Source of the DNA: Chitinophaga sp.
GTDB lineage: Bacteria; Bacteroidota; Bacteroidia; Chitinophagales; Chitinophagaceae
Direction of reading: 5' to 3'
NCBI RefSeq assembly: GCF_019236475.1
Contig: NZ_JAFAIX010000009.1
Span: 513,526 to 577,525 of the forward strand
Length of the DNA stretch: 64,000 bases
In this document: positions 34,131 through 44,455 of the stretch, one piece after another
How the letters are laid out: the number at the start of each line of letters is the position of its first letter
Position numbering within the stretch: position 1 is the stretch's first letter
Made by a program: the position numbers and the translations under genes
Notes under the pieces: generated by a model
The model's database searches: none
What the model was told of the DNA's origin: nothing
What the model saw: the letters and a program-made list of their open reading frames with translations, nothing else

Positions 34131-36851
34131 TTATGGCATCATCCAATCTGGTGGTTCTTGATTTTTTAAATAATAGTTGAAAAATTGATTCATCTTTTTA
34201 CTGAAATCCAGGCCTGATTCCCCCCATACACCATGGCTTCCATCAGTGTATTCCAGTAACCAAACTGGTTTTTTTTCATTCTTTAGTGCAGTGAAAAATT
34301 GAATGATGTCAAATATTGGCATTCTACCATCTTTATCTGTGTGCATAAGCAATAGGGGGGTTTGTACCTGGTTTCCATATAATATTGCCGAATTCCTTAT
34401 GTAGATATCTTTATCCTCATAGAGTTCTTTCTCGAATCGCATTCCTGTTGTGAAATAATTATAGTATGGATCGTACGTGTTGGCATCATGATAGTTTAAG
34501 ATGCTAACAGGATTCGCCATTCCTGATGCAGAGCATGCAGCCGCAAATTTTTTTATTTGAGTGATAATGAAGTTGACTTCTACTGCTCCCTGACTGCACC
34601 CTTGTATCCCGAGCCTACTGGTATCGATATATATTTTCTTACTTAAAGCCATGATTGACTGATTGATATTTTTGGCTACTCCTTGTAGAGGATCCCCTTT
34701 CTGAATATAGGCATCGGGACAAAATACCAAAAAACCATTGCTAACATAATAAGGTATGTTTATTGCACAGCCATTATTGAGGTTACTTGGTACTAAAGAA
34801 GCGTTTAATGCATTACTAAATTGATCATATACATAGAATAGTACAGGATATTTTCGGGTGGAATCAAAATCTTCTGGTTTGTAAAGTATTCCCTGACGAT
34901 AGATTCCTGGCTTAACCTCCCAATTTACCAATTCTGATGTTAGCCAATTGAATTTGTATTCAGGGGCAAGTTTGCTTATCTCTGAAAATGTTTTTAAGTC
35001 TGCTGTAAAAACAATATTTCTTGTTTTGCTTGCGGTGGACCTACCTAGTATATATGCTTCGGCATATTTAGCTTTAATAGGAGGTAAATAATTACCCGTA
35101 GATGTGATAAGAAGAGAGAGCTCATCTGTTACAGATGGGAAATGGTAATAAAAAGGTCCCATAGATAACTCTTTTGGATCTTGATTGCGTTTATTGGATA
35201 GGACATAGAAACCATTATTTTTACTAGATTGATTTAATGCATATAGTATACTATCGGAGGATAGATTAATGATTTGATTTTCATTTTGAAATCTAAATTT
35301 TATCTGTGATTTTTCACCAAATCCATTTGTTAAATTAACTGGGTTGTCGGTAGTTTCTTTTGTGACCATCCAAATGTCATATTTGGTATATATAAATGCG
35401 GTATCTCCTGATGGTGACCATCCTGCCATATTCGGAAGATATTTAAATGGAATATCAGGATCATTATTGTCGATATTGAATGGGATATTAATGTTCAATT
35501 TTTCATTTTCTTTCAAATTATGAAATGAAAATTTGGTTCTATCTCTATTAGCTGATATTAGGTATGACCCATTAGGTGATAAGGATTGGAATCCACCAAA
35601 GGGAAAATCAATCGTATCCTTAGTTCCATCGTAAAGTGAAACGGAAATTGATGTAATGCTATCTTTATATCTGTACATATTATCGAGGTAAGTTAGCTTG
35701 GGAAAAGAATACATAATTGCTTTTCCGCTTGATATGCCATGTTTACCTGTCATTTGGTTTACAGCGAGCATGCTATTTTCAGATCCAATTATCCTTATCT
35801 TGTTCGTTTTTAGGTTGAGTGTTGAAAGTAAAGCCTTTGTCAATAGTTGGCCTTCTCCTGTATTAGGTTTTAAGTGACGATCTGTATACTTCCATATTAT
35901 TCCGGAACTACCTGCTTTATTTGAATTTCTGACGGCGGTATATCTGTCGGCAAAAAAATACAGAATGTTATCATCTGAGGTAAGTCCCCAGAAGTAAGAG
36001 GAGATGATGGAGGTGGAATCTATTGCTCCCAAAATGTCATTATTCAAAATTACCTTAGAATTTCTTGATTTTATGTCGTAGGAGTAGATACTTACATTTG
36101 TTTGGTTTTTATTTCCATTTTGTTTGTACGAAACTCTTATGTAATACTTTTTATTTATTTCTGAATGCAAATATTCGGTTATTATAGAACTTTTTGTGGG
36201 AATTGTGACGATTGTATCAATTTTTTTGTTGGCAAGGTTTAAAATTCCTATTTTTTTTGAGTCTCCAATAGTTAATGTTACGAGGAATGTGTTTGGGATA
36301 TCAAGTGTTTTACATTCAGTCATTTTATTATAAGCAGTTTCATTTTCATTGTCCAGATTATGAAATTTCATGGACTGGTTATTATTGTCTTTGTATATAA
36401 GCCACTTGGCTATATCCTTTTGATTGAAGGAAGTGTATCCAACTATAGGAGCCTTTCCCAGGAATATTCTCCCGGTGGATGTACCTAACTTTAATAATTG
36501 CAGTGTATCTCCATCTGATAAAATTGCATAAGATTCGTTTTTTGTTTTGATTAGAATCGCAGTCTTATATTTCTGTGATTCAAATTTCCAATCCCCTTTT
36601 GTTGCCTGTATTATTAGTGTATTCTGTCCTATGGGTACATTGTATTCTGTATACCACACATATTCCCCATCATCACTAATCGCATTAGAGGTATACATTG
36701 CAGATGGCCAATTTTGGTAGGATTCATCATTAAGTGGTGGTTTGTGTTGTGAGTATACTTGAATTGAAAGTGTGCATAATATTGCTATATATCTGATGAT
36801 ATAATACAGTCTTTTGCGATTGGGGGATTTTGAACAGAAATTTGATCTCAT
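34131..36851 (-). CDS. S9 family (prolyl oligopeptidase/DPP IV-like) peptidase, exported; paralog of 18037-20451
   Basis: 906 aa. An N-terminal basic segment and hydrophobic stretch (IIRYIAILCTLSIQVYSQ) form a signal peptide. A long propeller-like region follows, then the hydrolase domain with Ser753 (GIQGCSQGA), Asp841 (HTDKDG) and His873 (DGSHGVWG). The triad spacing equals that of the 804-aa paralog at the other end of the locus, and the stretch FAAACSASG is shared. The pair brackets the precursor and synthetase genes. S9 peptidases are established leader peptidases of class III lanthipeptides, so one or both may mature the products; general exopeptidase activity is the alternative. Confidence 0.9.
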   Translation of the reverse strand: MRSNFCSKSPNRKRLYYIIRYIAILCTLSIQVYSQHKPPLNDESYQNWPSAMYTSNAISDDGEYVWYTEYNVPIGQNTLIIQATKGDWKFESQKYKTAILIKTKNESYAILSDGDTLQLLKLGTSTGRIFLGKAPIVGYTSFNQKDIAKWLIYKDNNNQSMKFHNLDNENETAYNKMTECKTLDIPNTFLVTLTIGDSKKIGILNLANKKIDTIVTIPTKSSIITEYLHSEINKKYYIRVSYKQNGNKNQTNVSIYSYDIKSRNSKVILNNDILGAIDSTSIISSYFWGLTSDDNILYFFADRYTAVRNSNKAGSSGIIWKYTDRHLKPNTGEGQLLTKALLSTLNLKTNKIRIIGSENSMLAVNQMTGKHGISSGKAIMYSFPKLTYLDNMYRYKDSITSISVSLYDGTKDTIDFPFGGFQSLSPNGSYLISANRDRTKFSFHNLKENEKLNINIPFNIDNNDPDIPFKYLPNMAGWSPSGDTAFIYTKYDIWMVTKETTDNPVNLTNGFGEKSQIKFRFQNENQIINLSSDSILYALNQSSKNNGFYVLSNKRNQDPKELSMGPFYYHFPSVTDELSLLITSTGNYLPPIKAKYAEAYILGRSTASKTRNIVFTADLKTFSEISKLAPEYKFNWLTSELVNWEVKPGIYRQGILYKPEDFDSTRKYPVLFYVYDQFSNALNASLVPSNLNNGCAINIPYYVSNGFLVFCPDAYIQKGDPLQGVAKNINQSIMALSKKIYIDTSRLGIQGCSQGAVEVNFIITQIKKFAAACSASGMANPVSILNYHDANTYDPYYNYFTTGMRFEKELYEDKDIYIRNSAILYGNQVQTPLLLMHTDKDGRMPIFDIIQFFTALKNEKKPVWLLEYTDGSHGVWGESGLDFSKKMNQFFNYYLKNQEPPDWMMP

Positions 36852-37176
36852 TTAGTATTGATTTAAAATGTAGTTGGTTTTTGGAATATTAACTTGAAGA
36901 TAAAGGAATATCATATTGGTAAATTTCTGTTGCGGGTTATTCATATGTTAATCTGTTTGTCCTATGGATGAATGCGTTACAAACCAAATTTAAGTTATCT
37001 GCAATGTGAATTATTCGCAGTGGAGACTTTTGGGCACTGTTTTCTTATGTAATATGTTCGATAACCTCGTTCTCATCTATTTGGTTAATACATTGTTAAG
37101 CTAATAGTACTGTTTTTAGGTTTTCTAGTTCGTTATTGGAAAGTATAATGACTGCATAATCCTAAAAGCATTATTT
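36852..37176. other. divergent intergenic region between S9 and SusC genes
   Basis: 325 bp that must hold promoters for both directions. A TTTG occurs near 36968, but no paired TAnnTTTG was found at the right distance. No small gene seen. Confidence 0.4.
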
Positions 37177-40100
37177 ATGAATAGTAGATTTTACATAAAT
37201 CTTGTATTAATTATTTCTTTTTATTGTAGGGTGGTTGCAGGTACAAAATTGGAAATTCCTGTAAATCGATTTTCTGCTTTTTCCGTTGATACATCCCTTA
37301 GTGAAGGATTAAAGGGTAGAGTTAATGGTGAAGATAATATGGGCCTCCCAGGTGTTTCAGTAATGATAAAGGGAAGTCGACAAGGTACTACTACTGACAT
37401 TCAGGGAAACTTTTATTTTAAAAAAGTCAATTCCTCCTCTACCTTGATATTTAGCTATATTGGATACGAGAGAAAGGAGGTGCCTGTTTCTACAGGAAGA
37501 TTATTGTTTGTCAGGTTAACCAGGGCATCTAACAAATTAGATGAAGCAGTGGTTATTGCCTATGGCACTACAACCAGGCGATTTAATACTAGTAATATTG
37601 CGACAGTAACTGCAGATGAAATCTCTAAACAGCCGGTCTCAAATCCATTAATGGCCTTACAAGGAAGGGTTCCCGGAGTTGTAATAACTCCAGCCTCCGG
37701 AGTGGCTGGCGGAGGGGTGAAAGTATCCATTCAGGGGAGTACAAGCTTGCTGACGGCAACTGCCAAGAATGATCCGCTTTACGTTATAGATGGAGTTCCT
37801 TATACATCGCAATTATTGAAGAATTATGGAGATATATTAGGCACTTCAGGTACTCAATTCACCACTGGCGAGAATGGTAATCCATTAAATTTTATAAATC
37901 CAGCAGATATTGAACGTATTGATGTCCTGAAGGATGCGGATGCAACTGCTATTTATGGCTCCAGAGCTGCTAATGGCGCTATTTTGATAACTACCAAAAA
38001 AGGGAAGAGTGGGAAAATGCAAGGGAATGTTAACTTTCAGACAGGATGGTCAATGGTGCCACATTATTTGAAAATGGTTGGGTCTTCAGATTATAATAAA
38101 CTTAGGAAAGAGTCTTTTAATAATTCTGGAATAGTTCCAAGTAGTGATCTTAGTAATATTAATTATACTCCTGATTTAACTTTTTGGGATACGACAAGGT
38201 ATACAAATTGGCAGAGGGAATTACTTGGAAAAAGTGCTCCTTTTACTACTGCTAATGCATCTGTATCTGGTGGAACCTTGACTACTTCCTATCTTGTCGG
38301 TTTAACTTATGGTTCCCAGGGAAGTATATTTAAGTCACCATTCACTGATAATATAGATAGGAAAGGTAGTGGACATGCTAATTTAAATATTAACTCGAAC
38401 GATAATCGATTTCATTTGAGTACTTTGGTGAGCTTTATGGTTGATAAGAATAGATTACCTAGGATCGATATAACTAGTAATGTTATTGCTACGCCACCAA
38501 CTGCACCGGCATTATACAATGGTGATGGCTCTTTAAACTGGATGACTAACTCTTTAGGAAAAACCACGTTTATGAATCCGCTTGCTGGATTATATAGTTC
38601 CTATGTTTCTAATACCTCTAATTTGTTGACAAATTTGCAGATGTCCTACGAGGTTTTTAAGGGAATGTCTGTAAAATTGGTTTCAGGTTACAATTTTATG
38701 AACGCAAATGATTATACATTTGCCTCTCTAAATAGTGTTGCGCCTGATTCACGGCCAAATGTGCTGCGATCAGCAAGTACTTCAAATAATAGAATTAGTA
38801 ATTGGAGTCTCGAACCGCAGATAAATTATTCTTCAATAGTTTGGAGAGGAAAGTTGGATGCGATTATTGGAACGAGCATTCAACAAGAAAACAGAAATGG
38901 CCTAGCATTGATTGGAACGGGGTTTGGATCAGACGTAACTCAGACAGATATTAGGCAAGCTGCTAAGGTTAATGTTGATTTTAATACAATTTCAACTTAT
39001 AAGTATAATGCATTATTCGGTCGGATTAACTATATATTAGATGAGAAGTATGTATTGAATCTTACTGCCAGGAGAGATGGTAGCTCTAGGTTTGGGGATC
39101 AGAACAGATTTCATAATTTTTGGTCAATAGGAGGAGCGTGGATACTATCTTCAGAAAACTGGTTTAAGGAAAATATAAACTTCTTTCAATACACCAAACT
39201 TCGGTTAAGCTATGGTACCACTGGAAATGATCAAATAGGCGATTATCGTTATTTAAGTACTTATAACCCCATTTCTTATACTTCTCCCTATCAAGGTATT
39301 ACTTCATTAAACGTCTCTGGAATACCCAATCCTTATTTGCAGTGGGAAGAAACCCGAAAGCTTACTGCAGGTTTGGAATTCTCCATTGTGAATAGTCGAA
39401 TTTCAGCAAATGTCAACTATACACGGAATCGGTCTTCTAATCAGCTTATTAATTATGCACTTCCTTCTACAACTGGATCTGGATTTGTTCTTAGAAACTT
39501 TCCAGGGTTGGTTGAAAATTCAAGTTGGGAAGCAATGTTGAGTTCAATAAACTGTTCAACATCTAATTTTAAGTGGACAACTGCTGTAAATCTAACATTC
39601 CCTCGGAATAGGCTTGTTCGGTTTGATAATATAGCAAACTCTACTTATGCAAATACATATGTTGTCGGAGAACCAATTACAGGAACTAAAGTTTATAAGT
39701 TTGCAAGAGTAAATCCAGAAACTGGGCTCTATGAACAGTACGATAAAAACGGTAATATAGCTACAAATTTATCAGTGACAGATAGGACACAGTTTATTAA
39801 CTTGGCTCCTACCTTTTTTGGTGGCTTGCAGAATACCTTTACTTATAAAGGATTATCATTAGACATTTTCTTTCAATACACCAGACAAGTAAGTGAGAAT
39901 GATCTGAAAATTGGATACGGTATACCAGTTTCAGGGCCCACCAATCAACCCGTAGATTTATTACAGCGATGGCAGACAAAAGGGGATAAGGCACCAATTC
40001 AGCAATTAGGTGTATCTGGTAATATCATTATGCCATACATTAATACTTTGTTGTCTGATTATGTTTATGGAGACGGTTCATTCTTACGACTTAAGAACGT

Positions 40101-40287
40101 TAGCCTATCTTATATGCTTCCTACCAAAGTCACGAATAGAGTAAATATTAATAGTGCCAAGGTCTATCTTCAGGGTCAAAATATCTTTACGATTACAAAG
40201 TATAAAGGACTTGATCCGGAAATTCCCAATTCACTTGGTTTACCTAGCCTCAGAACAATTGTATTAGGTTGTCAAATTTTATTCTAA
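37177..40287 (+). CDS. SusC/RagA-type TonB-linked outer-membrane transporter
   Basis: 1036 aa. Signal peptide, CarboxypepD_reg-like domain (about 45-130; GLPGVSVMIKGSRQGTTTDI), TonB plug (NPLMALQGRVPGVVI; DVLKDADATAIYGSRAANGA, the SusC hallmark) and a C-terminal barrel ending in Phe. With SusD it forms a lidded pore that imports oligosaccharides or peptides at the expense of proton motive force through TonB. The SusD gene follows 28 bp later and a GH2 enzyme after that, so this is a small polysaccharide-utilisation-like locus. No sigma/anti-sigma or hybrid regulator gene precedes it. Confidence 0.95.
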   Translation: MNSRFYINLVLIISFYCRVVAGTKLEIPVNRFSAFSVDTSLSEGLKGRVNGEDNMGLPGVSVMIKGSRQGTTTDIQGNFYFKKVNSSSTLIFSYIGYERKEVPVSTGRLLFVRLTRASNKLDEAVVIAYGTTTRRFNTSNIATVTADEISKQPVSNPLMALQGRVPGVVITPASGVAGGGVKVSIQGSTSLLTATAKNDPLYVIDGVPYTSQLLKNYGDILGTSGTQFTTGENGNPLNFINPADIERIDVLKDADATAIYGSRAANGAILITTKKGKSGKMQGNVNFQTGWSMVPHYLKMVGSSDYNKLRKESFNNSGIVPSSDLSNINYTPDLTFWDTTRYTNWQRELLGKSAPFTTANASVSGGTLTTSYLVGLTYGSQGSIFKSPFTDNIDRKGSGHANLNINSNDNRFHLSTLVSFMVDKNRLPRIDITSNVIATPPTAPALYNGDGSLNWMTNSLGKTTFMNPLAGLYSSYVSNTSNLLTNLQMSYEVFKGMSVKLVSGYNFMNANDYTFASLNSVAPDSRPNVLRSASTSNNRISNWSLEPQINYSSIVWRGKLDAIIGTSIQQENRNGLALIGTGFGSDVTQTDIRQAAKVNVDFNTISTYKYNALFGRINYILDEKYVLNLTARRDGSSRFGDQNRFHNFWSIGGAWILSSENWFKENINFFQYTKLRLSYGTTGNDQIGDYRYLSTYNPISYTSPYQGITSLNVSGIPNPYLQWEETRKLTAGLEFSIVNSRISANVNYTRNRSSNQLINYALPSTTGSGFVLRNFPGLVENSSWEAMLSSINCSTSNFKWTTAVNLTFPRNRLVRFDNIANSTYANTYVVGEPITGTKVYKFARVNPETGLYEQYDKNGNIATNLSVTDRTQFINLAPTFFGGLQNTFTYKGLSLDIFFQYTRQVSENDLKIGYGIPVSGPTNQPVDLLQRWQTKGDKAPIQQLGVSGNIIMPYINTLLSDYVYGDGSFLRLKNVSLSYMLPTKVTNRVNINSAKVYLQGQNIFTITKYKGLDPEIPNSLGLPSLRTIVLGCQILF

Positions 40288-40315
40288 TTTTTTATATCAC
40301 CAATTTGATTTTTAT

Positions 40316-41725
40316 ATGAAATATGGTATTGCTTCAATAATAGTCTTGTTAGTACTTAATTCATGTACAAAATTGGTGGAGGTGGGCCCCCCAATTACAA
40401 GTATAAATATGGATAATGTGTATTCTTCAGAGGGTACCGCAATAGGAGCTGTAACTGGAATTATGGGGAGTTTGGCCTCAGAAAGTGTATCCACTCCGTC
40501 AGGAATCCGATCACTTAGTGTTACTGGATCATTGTATACTGATGAACTTAACCCATTATCAACTTCTAATGTAGGCTTAACTGCATATTTTAGAAATCAA
40601 CTGAATAGTACTTTTTATGGAGGAGAGTATTGGGGAACTTTTTACGTTTATATTTACCGATGTAATGCTGCATTGATTGGTGTTTCACAGTCTAGTAACT
40701 TAAGTTCTGTTGTGAAAAAACAATTAATAGGTGAATTATTGTTTTTCAGGTCATTGATGTATTATTACTTGGTTAATCTTTATGGAGATGTTCCATTAGT
40801 ATTATCTGTAGATTATACAGTCAATTCCAGAGTGTCTAGGGTGTCAAAATTAGAGGTGCTTACACATTTGGTAGGTGATTTGTCCGCTAGTAGAGATAGT
40901 TTGAGTGATGCTTTTTTGTCTGGAAATCTAACCGTAACATCATCAAGTAGATATCGGCCTTGTAAGTATGCGGCATCTGCTTTGTTGACAAAGGTGTATC
41001 TTCTTTTGAACCAATGGGGGAATGCAGAACAGGAAGCTACAACCGTAATAAATAAATCTCAATTGTTTGGTTTAGTACCACTTGGCTCCGTATTTCAGGT
41101 TAATAGTAAAGAATCTATTTTCCAACTGCAAAGTGTATTGTCAGGGAGATCTACAGAGGAAGCTTACTTTTTTGTTCCACCTTCAGTTGGAAATAATAAT
41201 TATACAAATGTCACCTATTTAAGCAATTTTCTCCTAAATACATTTGAGCCCAATGATTTGCGGTTATCCACGTGGATAAAAGTGTCTTTGGCAGGAGGAA
41301 AGAAATTCTCCTATCCCTATAAGTATAAGGCGAATATGGTGGAAGCAACCCCCTCTGAAGCATTAACACTTATTCGCTTGTCGGATGTAATCTTATGTAG
41401 GTCTGAGGCCAGAGCGCAAATGGGAAAAAATGATTCTGCTATTGCAGATTTAAACAGTGTTAGGTTTAGAGCAGGGCTTAAACCAGTAGTTGGTATACTT
41501 CAACAGGCTTTAATTGATACAATCTTTCATGAACGTCGGGTGGAGTTTTTTACTGAATTTGGAAACCGACTATTCGATTTGAAACGATCAGGTAAGTTGA
41601 ATAGTGTAATGAATATTGTTTGCCCGATTAAAGGAGGCACCTGGAGTAATAATTGGGCTCTTTTTCCAATACCCAGTTTGGAGATTTCTAGAAATGGACT
41701 TTTGTCACAGAATCCTGGATATTAA
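40316..41725 (+). CDS. SusD/RagB-type nutrient-binding lipoprotein
   Basis: 469 aa with a lipoprotein signal (lipobox LNSC, Cys17) and the TPR-rich SusD fold: the N-terminal block NVYSSEGTAIGAVTGIMGS, the conserved AAL..LTKVYL-type helix (YAASALLTKVYLLLNQW) and the C-terminal block EARAQMGKNDSAIADLNSVR.. HERRVEFFTEFGNRLFDLKR. It should lie on the cell surface as the lid of the SusC pore and bind the imported substrate. It is in an operon with SusC and the GH2 gene. Confidence 0.94.
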   Translation: MKYGIASIIVLLVLNSCTKLVEVGPPITSINMDNVYSSEGTAIGAVTGIMGSLASESVSTPSGIRSLSVTGSLYTDELNPLSTSNVGLTAYFRNQLNSTFYGGEYWGTFYVYIYRCNAALIGVSQSSNLSSVVKKQLIGELLFFRSLMYYYLVNLYGDVPLVLSVDYTVNSRVSRVSKLEVLTHLVGDLSASRDSLSDAFLSGNLTVTSSSRYRPCKYAASALLTKVYLLLNQWGNAEQEATTVINKSQLFGLVPLGSVFQVNSKESIFQLQSVLSGRSTEEAYFFVPPSVGNNNYTNVTYLSNFLLNTFEPNDLRLSTWIKVSLAGGKKFSYPYKYKANMVEATPSEALTLIRLSDVILCRSEARAQMGKNDSAIADLNSVRFRAGLKPVVGILQQALIDTIFHERRVEFFTEFGNRLFDLKRSGKLNSVMNIVCPIKGGTWSNNWALFPIPSLEISRNGLLSQNPGY

Positions 41726-41758
41726 ATTCTATTCATAATAACCATTTGAATTATTATT

Positions 41759-44455
41759 ATGCTTATCGTAATCAAAGAACGAATATTTATTGTATTACTT
41801 AGTACATTCTTTTTAACTGTTGTATTTTATTCATCCGTTCTTGCTCAATCTTCTAATTCAGACTTAAAACTGAAAAGTTTGAGCATGAAATCCAAGTGGG
41901 GTAAGAAAGTGGCTGACAGCACAGCTTGTAATACTTATCCTAGACCTGGGTTAGTTCGGAGTAAATGGCAAAATCTGAATGGCAGTTGGGATTATTGTAT
42001 TTCGGATACTAGTACAAATTATTTTAAATACTCAATGGGAAAGATTTTAGTTCCATTTCCTATTGAGTCAGAATTATCAACTGTAAAAAGGACCCTGTCA
42101 CCAAATGATATATTATGGTATAGAAGATATTTCAAAAAACCTGTACTAAGTAGGAAATCTGACAAGGTGATTCTGCATTTCGGAGCAGTAGATTGGGATG
42201 CTACAGTTTTCATAAATGGTAAAGAGGTTGCAAGACATAAAGGGGGGTATACCAGCTTTAGTGTTGATGTGACCAACCAGTTAGAAGAGAATGAAAATGA
42301 GTTGGTGGTTAAAGTGTTTGATCCTTCCGACCGGGGAATAAACCCACATGGTAAACAAGTACTAAATCCGGAAAATATTTACTATACTCCAAGTTCTGGG
42401 ATTTGGCAAACAGTATGGCTTGAAGAGGTCGCGGCACAATATATTTCAGATCTGAAAGTGACTCCTGATATTGATGGGAACCGTGTGCGTATTAAGACTT
42501 TAGTCAATAATAAAGATAAGAATCAGGTGGTTAAAGTGGAAGTATTGAAGGGGGGAATAGTTGTCGCACAAGGTGAAGGTAATGCGGAGGGATTAATTGA
42601 TATAAAGATTGATAAACCCCATCTATGGTGTCCCGAAGATCCATTTTTATATAAAACAAAGGTGAAATTGATTGATAGAGGAAAAGTAATAGATGAAGTA
42701 ACGAGCTATTTTGGTATGAGGAAAATTTCCGTTGGAAAGCTTCCTGACGGGTCATCACGGATTTTTCTCAACAATAAATATTATTTTAATTTGGGTGTAC
42801 TGGATCAAGGTTTCTGGCCAGATGGTTTATTGACACCTCCTAATGCCCAAGCTATGATATTTGATATTAAGGCTATTAAGACCCTCGGGTTTAATACTAT
42901 CAGGAAGCATATCAAAGTTGAACCGGAACAATGGTATTATTATGCAGACAGTATTGGGGTATTAGTATGGCAGGATTTTGTTAATCCGCCTCCGACTTTA
43001 CCCCCGGGGTCAAGGCCAGAGTTTGAAAAAGAATTAAAAGAAACGTTGGCCCAGTTGTATAACCATCCTTCTATCGTAACCTGGGTTTTATTTAACGAAC
43101 GTTGGGGGGCTTATGATCAAGAGCGACTTACAAAATGGGTAAAAGAGCTGGATCCAACAAGGTTGGTGAATGGTCACACGGGAGAACTTTTATACGTGAG
43201 GAATAAGTTAAGATTGCCATCCAAAGATCCATGGGTGGCCAGTGATATGGCTGATATTCATACTTACCCATTTCCTATGGGGGTACCACAGGATGGGGGG
43301 AAGATTAAAGTTATCGGAGAGTTTGGTGGAATCAACGTTTCTGTTCCCTATCATGAGTGGAATGATCTGAAGACTTGGGGATATGCCAGTAAGAAACCAA
43401 GAGAGCTTCCGTTGATATACGATTCTATGATGACAGTTTTGAAAAAATTAGAAGGAGAAGGCATAAGTGCATCAATTTATACCCAACCTTTTGATGTGGA
43501 GACGGAGGAAAATGGGGTCATTACTTATGATAGAGAAATTGTAAAGATAGATCCCAAATTAATTCGAAAGTCAAATGCAAAGCTCTGGAAATTTGCAGAT
43601 AATGATAAAGTGAATCCAATTTTTAACATTGGGCCTTTAATGGATTTGGATGATACTGATGACAAGTATTCTGATTATTTAAATGATTTTAATAATGGTA
43701 AAAGGGATTCTGCATTTGTAAGAAGGCTCGTTCTAATGGCAATGAGAGAAAAGGATACTCCAAATGTGGAGCTAGTCTCAGGTTATTTCATTAAATCTAT
43801 ATCTGACCCGTTCTCCTATTCAAATTTAAAATTTATTCAAAATTGTACTATCAATTCAAAAAGTTCCGGATTTATTTTTCTGACACAGAATAAGGCACAT
43901 GTTGAACAAGTCCTTGATTCTGGCTCTATAACGGAAGTATTGAAGTCTGTAATAAGAGGTGAATACATTACCCCATATGTCTCAATACCTTCATCCAAGG
44001 TGGATTGGCAAAAAATCACAAGGGAGGTGCAACAAAAGTATGGTGATGAATATAGTGAATATGTTTGGGGGACTGTAATGGTGTACAATCTCGATCATAA
44101 AAACTGGAAGGACTTTGCTCAAGGATATGTGAATTACTATAAAACTGCAAAAACACATAGTGTATATCATATAAATAATATTACCTGGAGTGTATTTGAA
44201 CAGGTTAGTGATGCGGCAGTGCTTAAATTTGCTGCGGAAGTGATGAAGTATAATATCGAAAATAAGGACAGTTCCAGTGATTCAATAGATACGTATGCAA
44301 ATCTGTTGTATAAATCCGGGAACAAAGAAGAAGCAATAAAATGGGAACGTAAAGCGGTAGAAGGGAGCAATGGGAATAAAGAAATATCTGAAAATCTCCG
44401 CAAAATGGAGTCCGGCCTCCCTACCTGGCCTACTCCAGACTCTACAAAGAACTAA
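41759..44455 (+). CDS. GH2 family glycoside hydrolase with a TPR-like C-terminal region
   Basis: 898 aa. Signal peptide (ending near VLAQ), GH2 sugar-binding domain (RPGLVRSKWQNLNGSWDY), Ig-like domain, and TIM barrel with the acid/base Asn-Glu in WVLFNERWG and the nucleophile Glu in VIGEFGG. The barrel ends near residue 600. The last ~270 residues are not usual for GH2: a helical region ends in SSDSIDTYANLLYKSGNKEEAIKWERKAVEG, a TPR-like repeat of the kind found at the C-terminus of Bacteroidota thioredoxin-family proteins. The product is a secreted beta-glycosidase (beta-galactosidase, glucuronidase or mannosidase type); the substrate is unknown. It is last in the SusC-SusD operon. Confidence 0.9.
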   Translation: MLIVIKERIFIVLLSTFFLTVVFYSSVLAQSSNSDLKLKSLSMKSKWGKKVADSTACNTYPRPGLVRSKWQNLNGSWDYCISDTSTNYFKYSMGKILVPFPIESELSTVKRTLSPNDILWYRRYFKKPVLSRKSDKVILHFGAVDWDATVFINGKEVARHKGGYTSFSVDVTNQLEENENELVVKVFDPSDRGINPHGKQVLNPENIYYTPSSGIWQTVWLEEVAAQYISDLKVTPDIDGNRVRIKTLVNNKDKNQVVKVEVLKGGIVVAQGEGNAEGLIDIKIDKPHLWCPEDPFLYKTKVKLIDRGKVIDEVTSYFGMRKISVGKLPDGSSRIFLNNKYYFNLGVLDQGFWPDGLLTPPNAQAMIFDIKAIKTLGFNTIRKHIKVEPEQWYYYADSIGVLVWQDFVNPPPTLPPGSRPEFEKELKETLAQLYNHPSIVTWVLFNERWGAYDQERLTKWVKELDPTRLVNGHTGELLYVRNKLRLPSKDPWVASDMADIHTYPFPMGVPQDGGKIKVIGEFGGINVSVPYHEWNDLKTWGYASKKPRELPLIYDSMMTVLKKLEGEGISASIYTQPFDVETEENGVITYDREIVKIDPKLIRKSNAKLWKFADNDKVNPIFNIGPLMDLDDTDDKYSDYLNDFNNGKRDSAFVRRLVLMAMREKDTPNVELVSGYFIKSISDPFSYSNLKFIQNCTINSKSSGFIFLTQNKAHVEQVLDSGSITEVLKSVIRGEYITPYVSIPSSKVDWQKITREVQQKYGDEYSEYVWGTVMVYNLDHKNWKDFAQGYVNYYKTAKTHSVYHINNITWSVFEQVSDAAVLKFAAEVMKYNIENKDSSSDSIDTYANLLYKSGNKEEAIKWERKAVEGSNGNKEISENLRKMESGLPTWPTPDSTKN

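Noticed and set aside
20733..36851. Pinensin-type (class I) lanthipeptide cluster
   Set aside because: No LanB dehydratase or separate LanC gene is present; dehydration and cyclisation domains are in a single kinase-containing protein.
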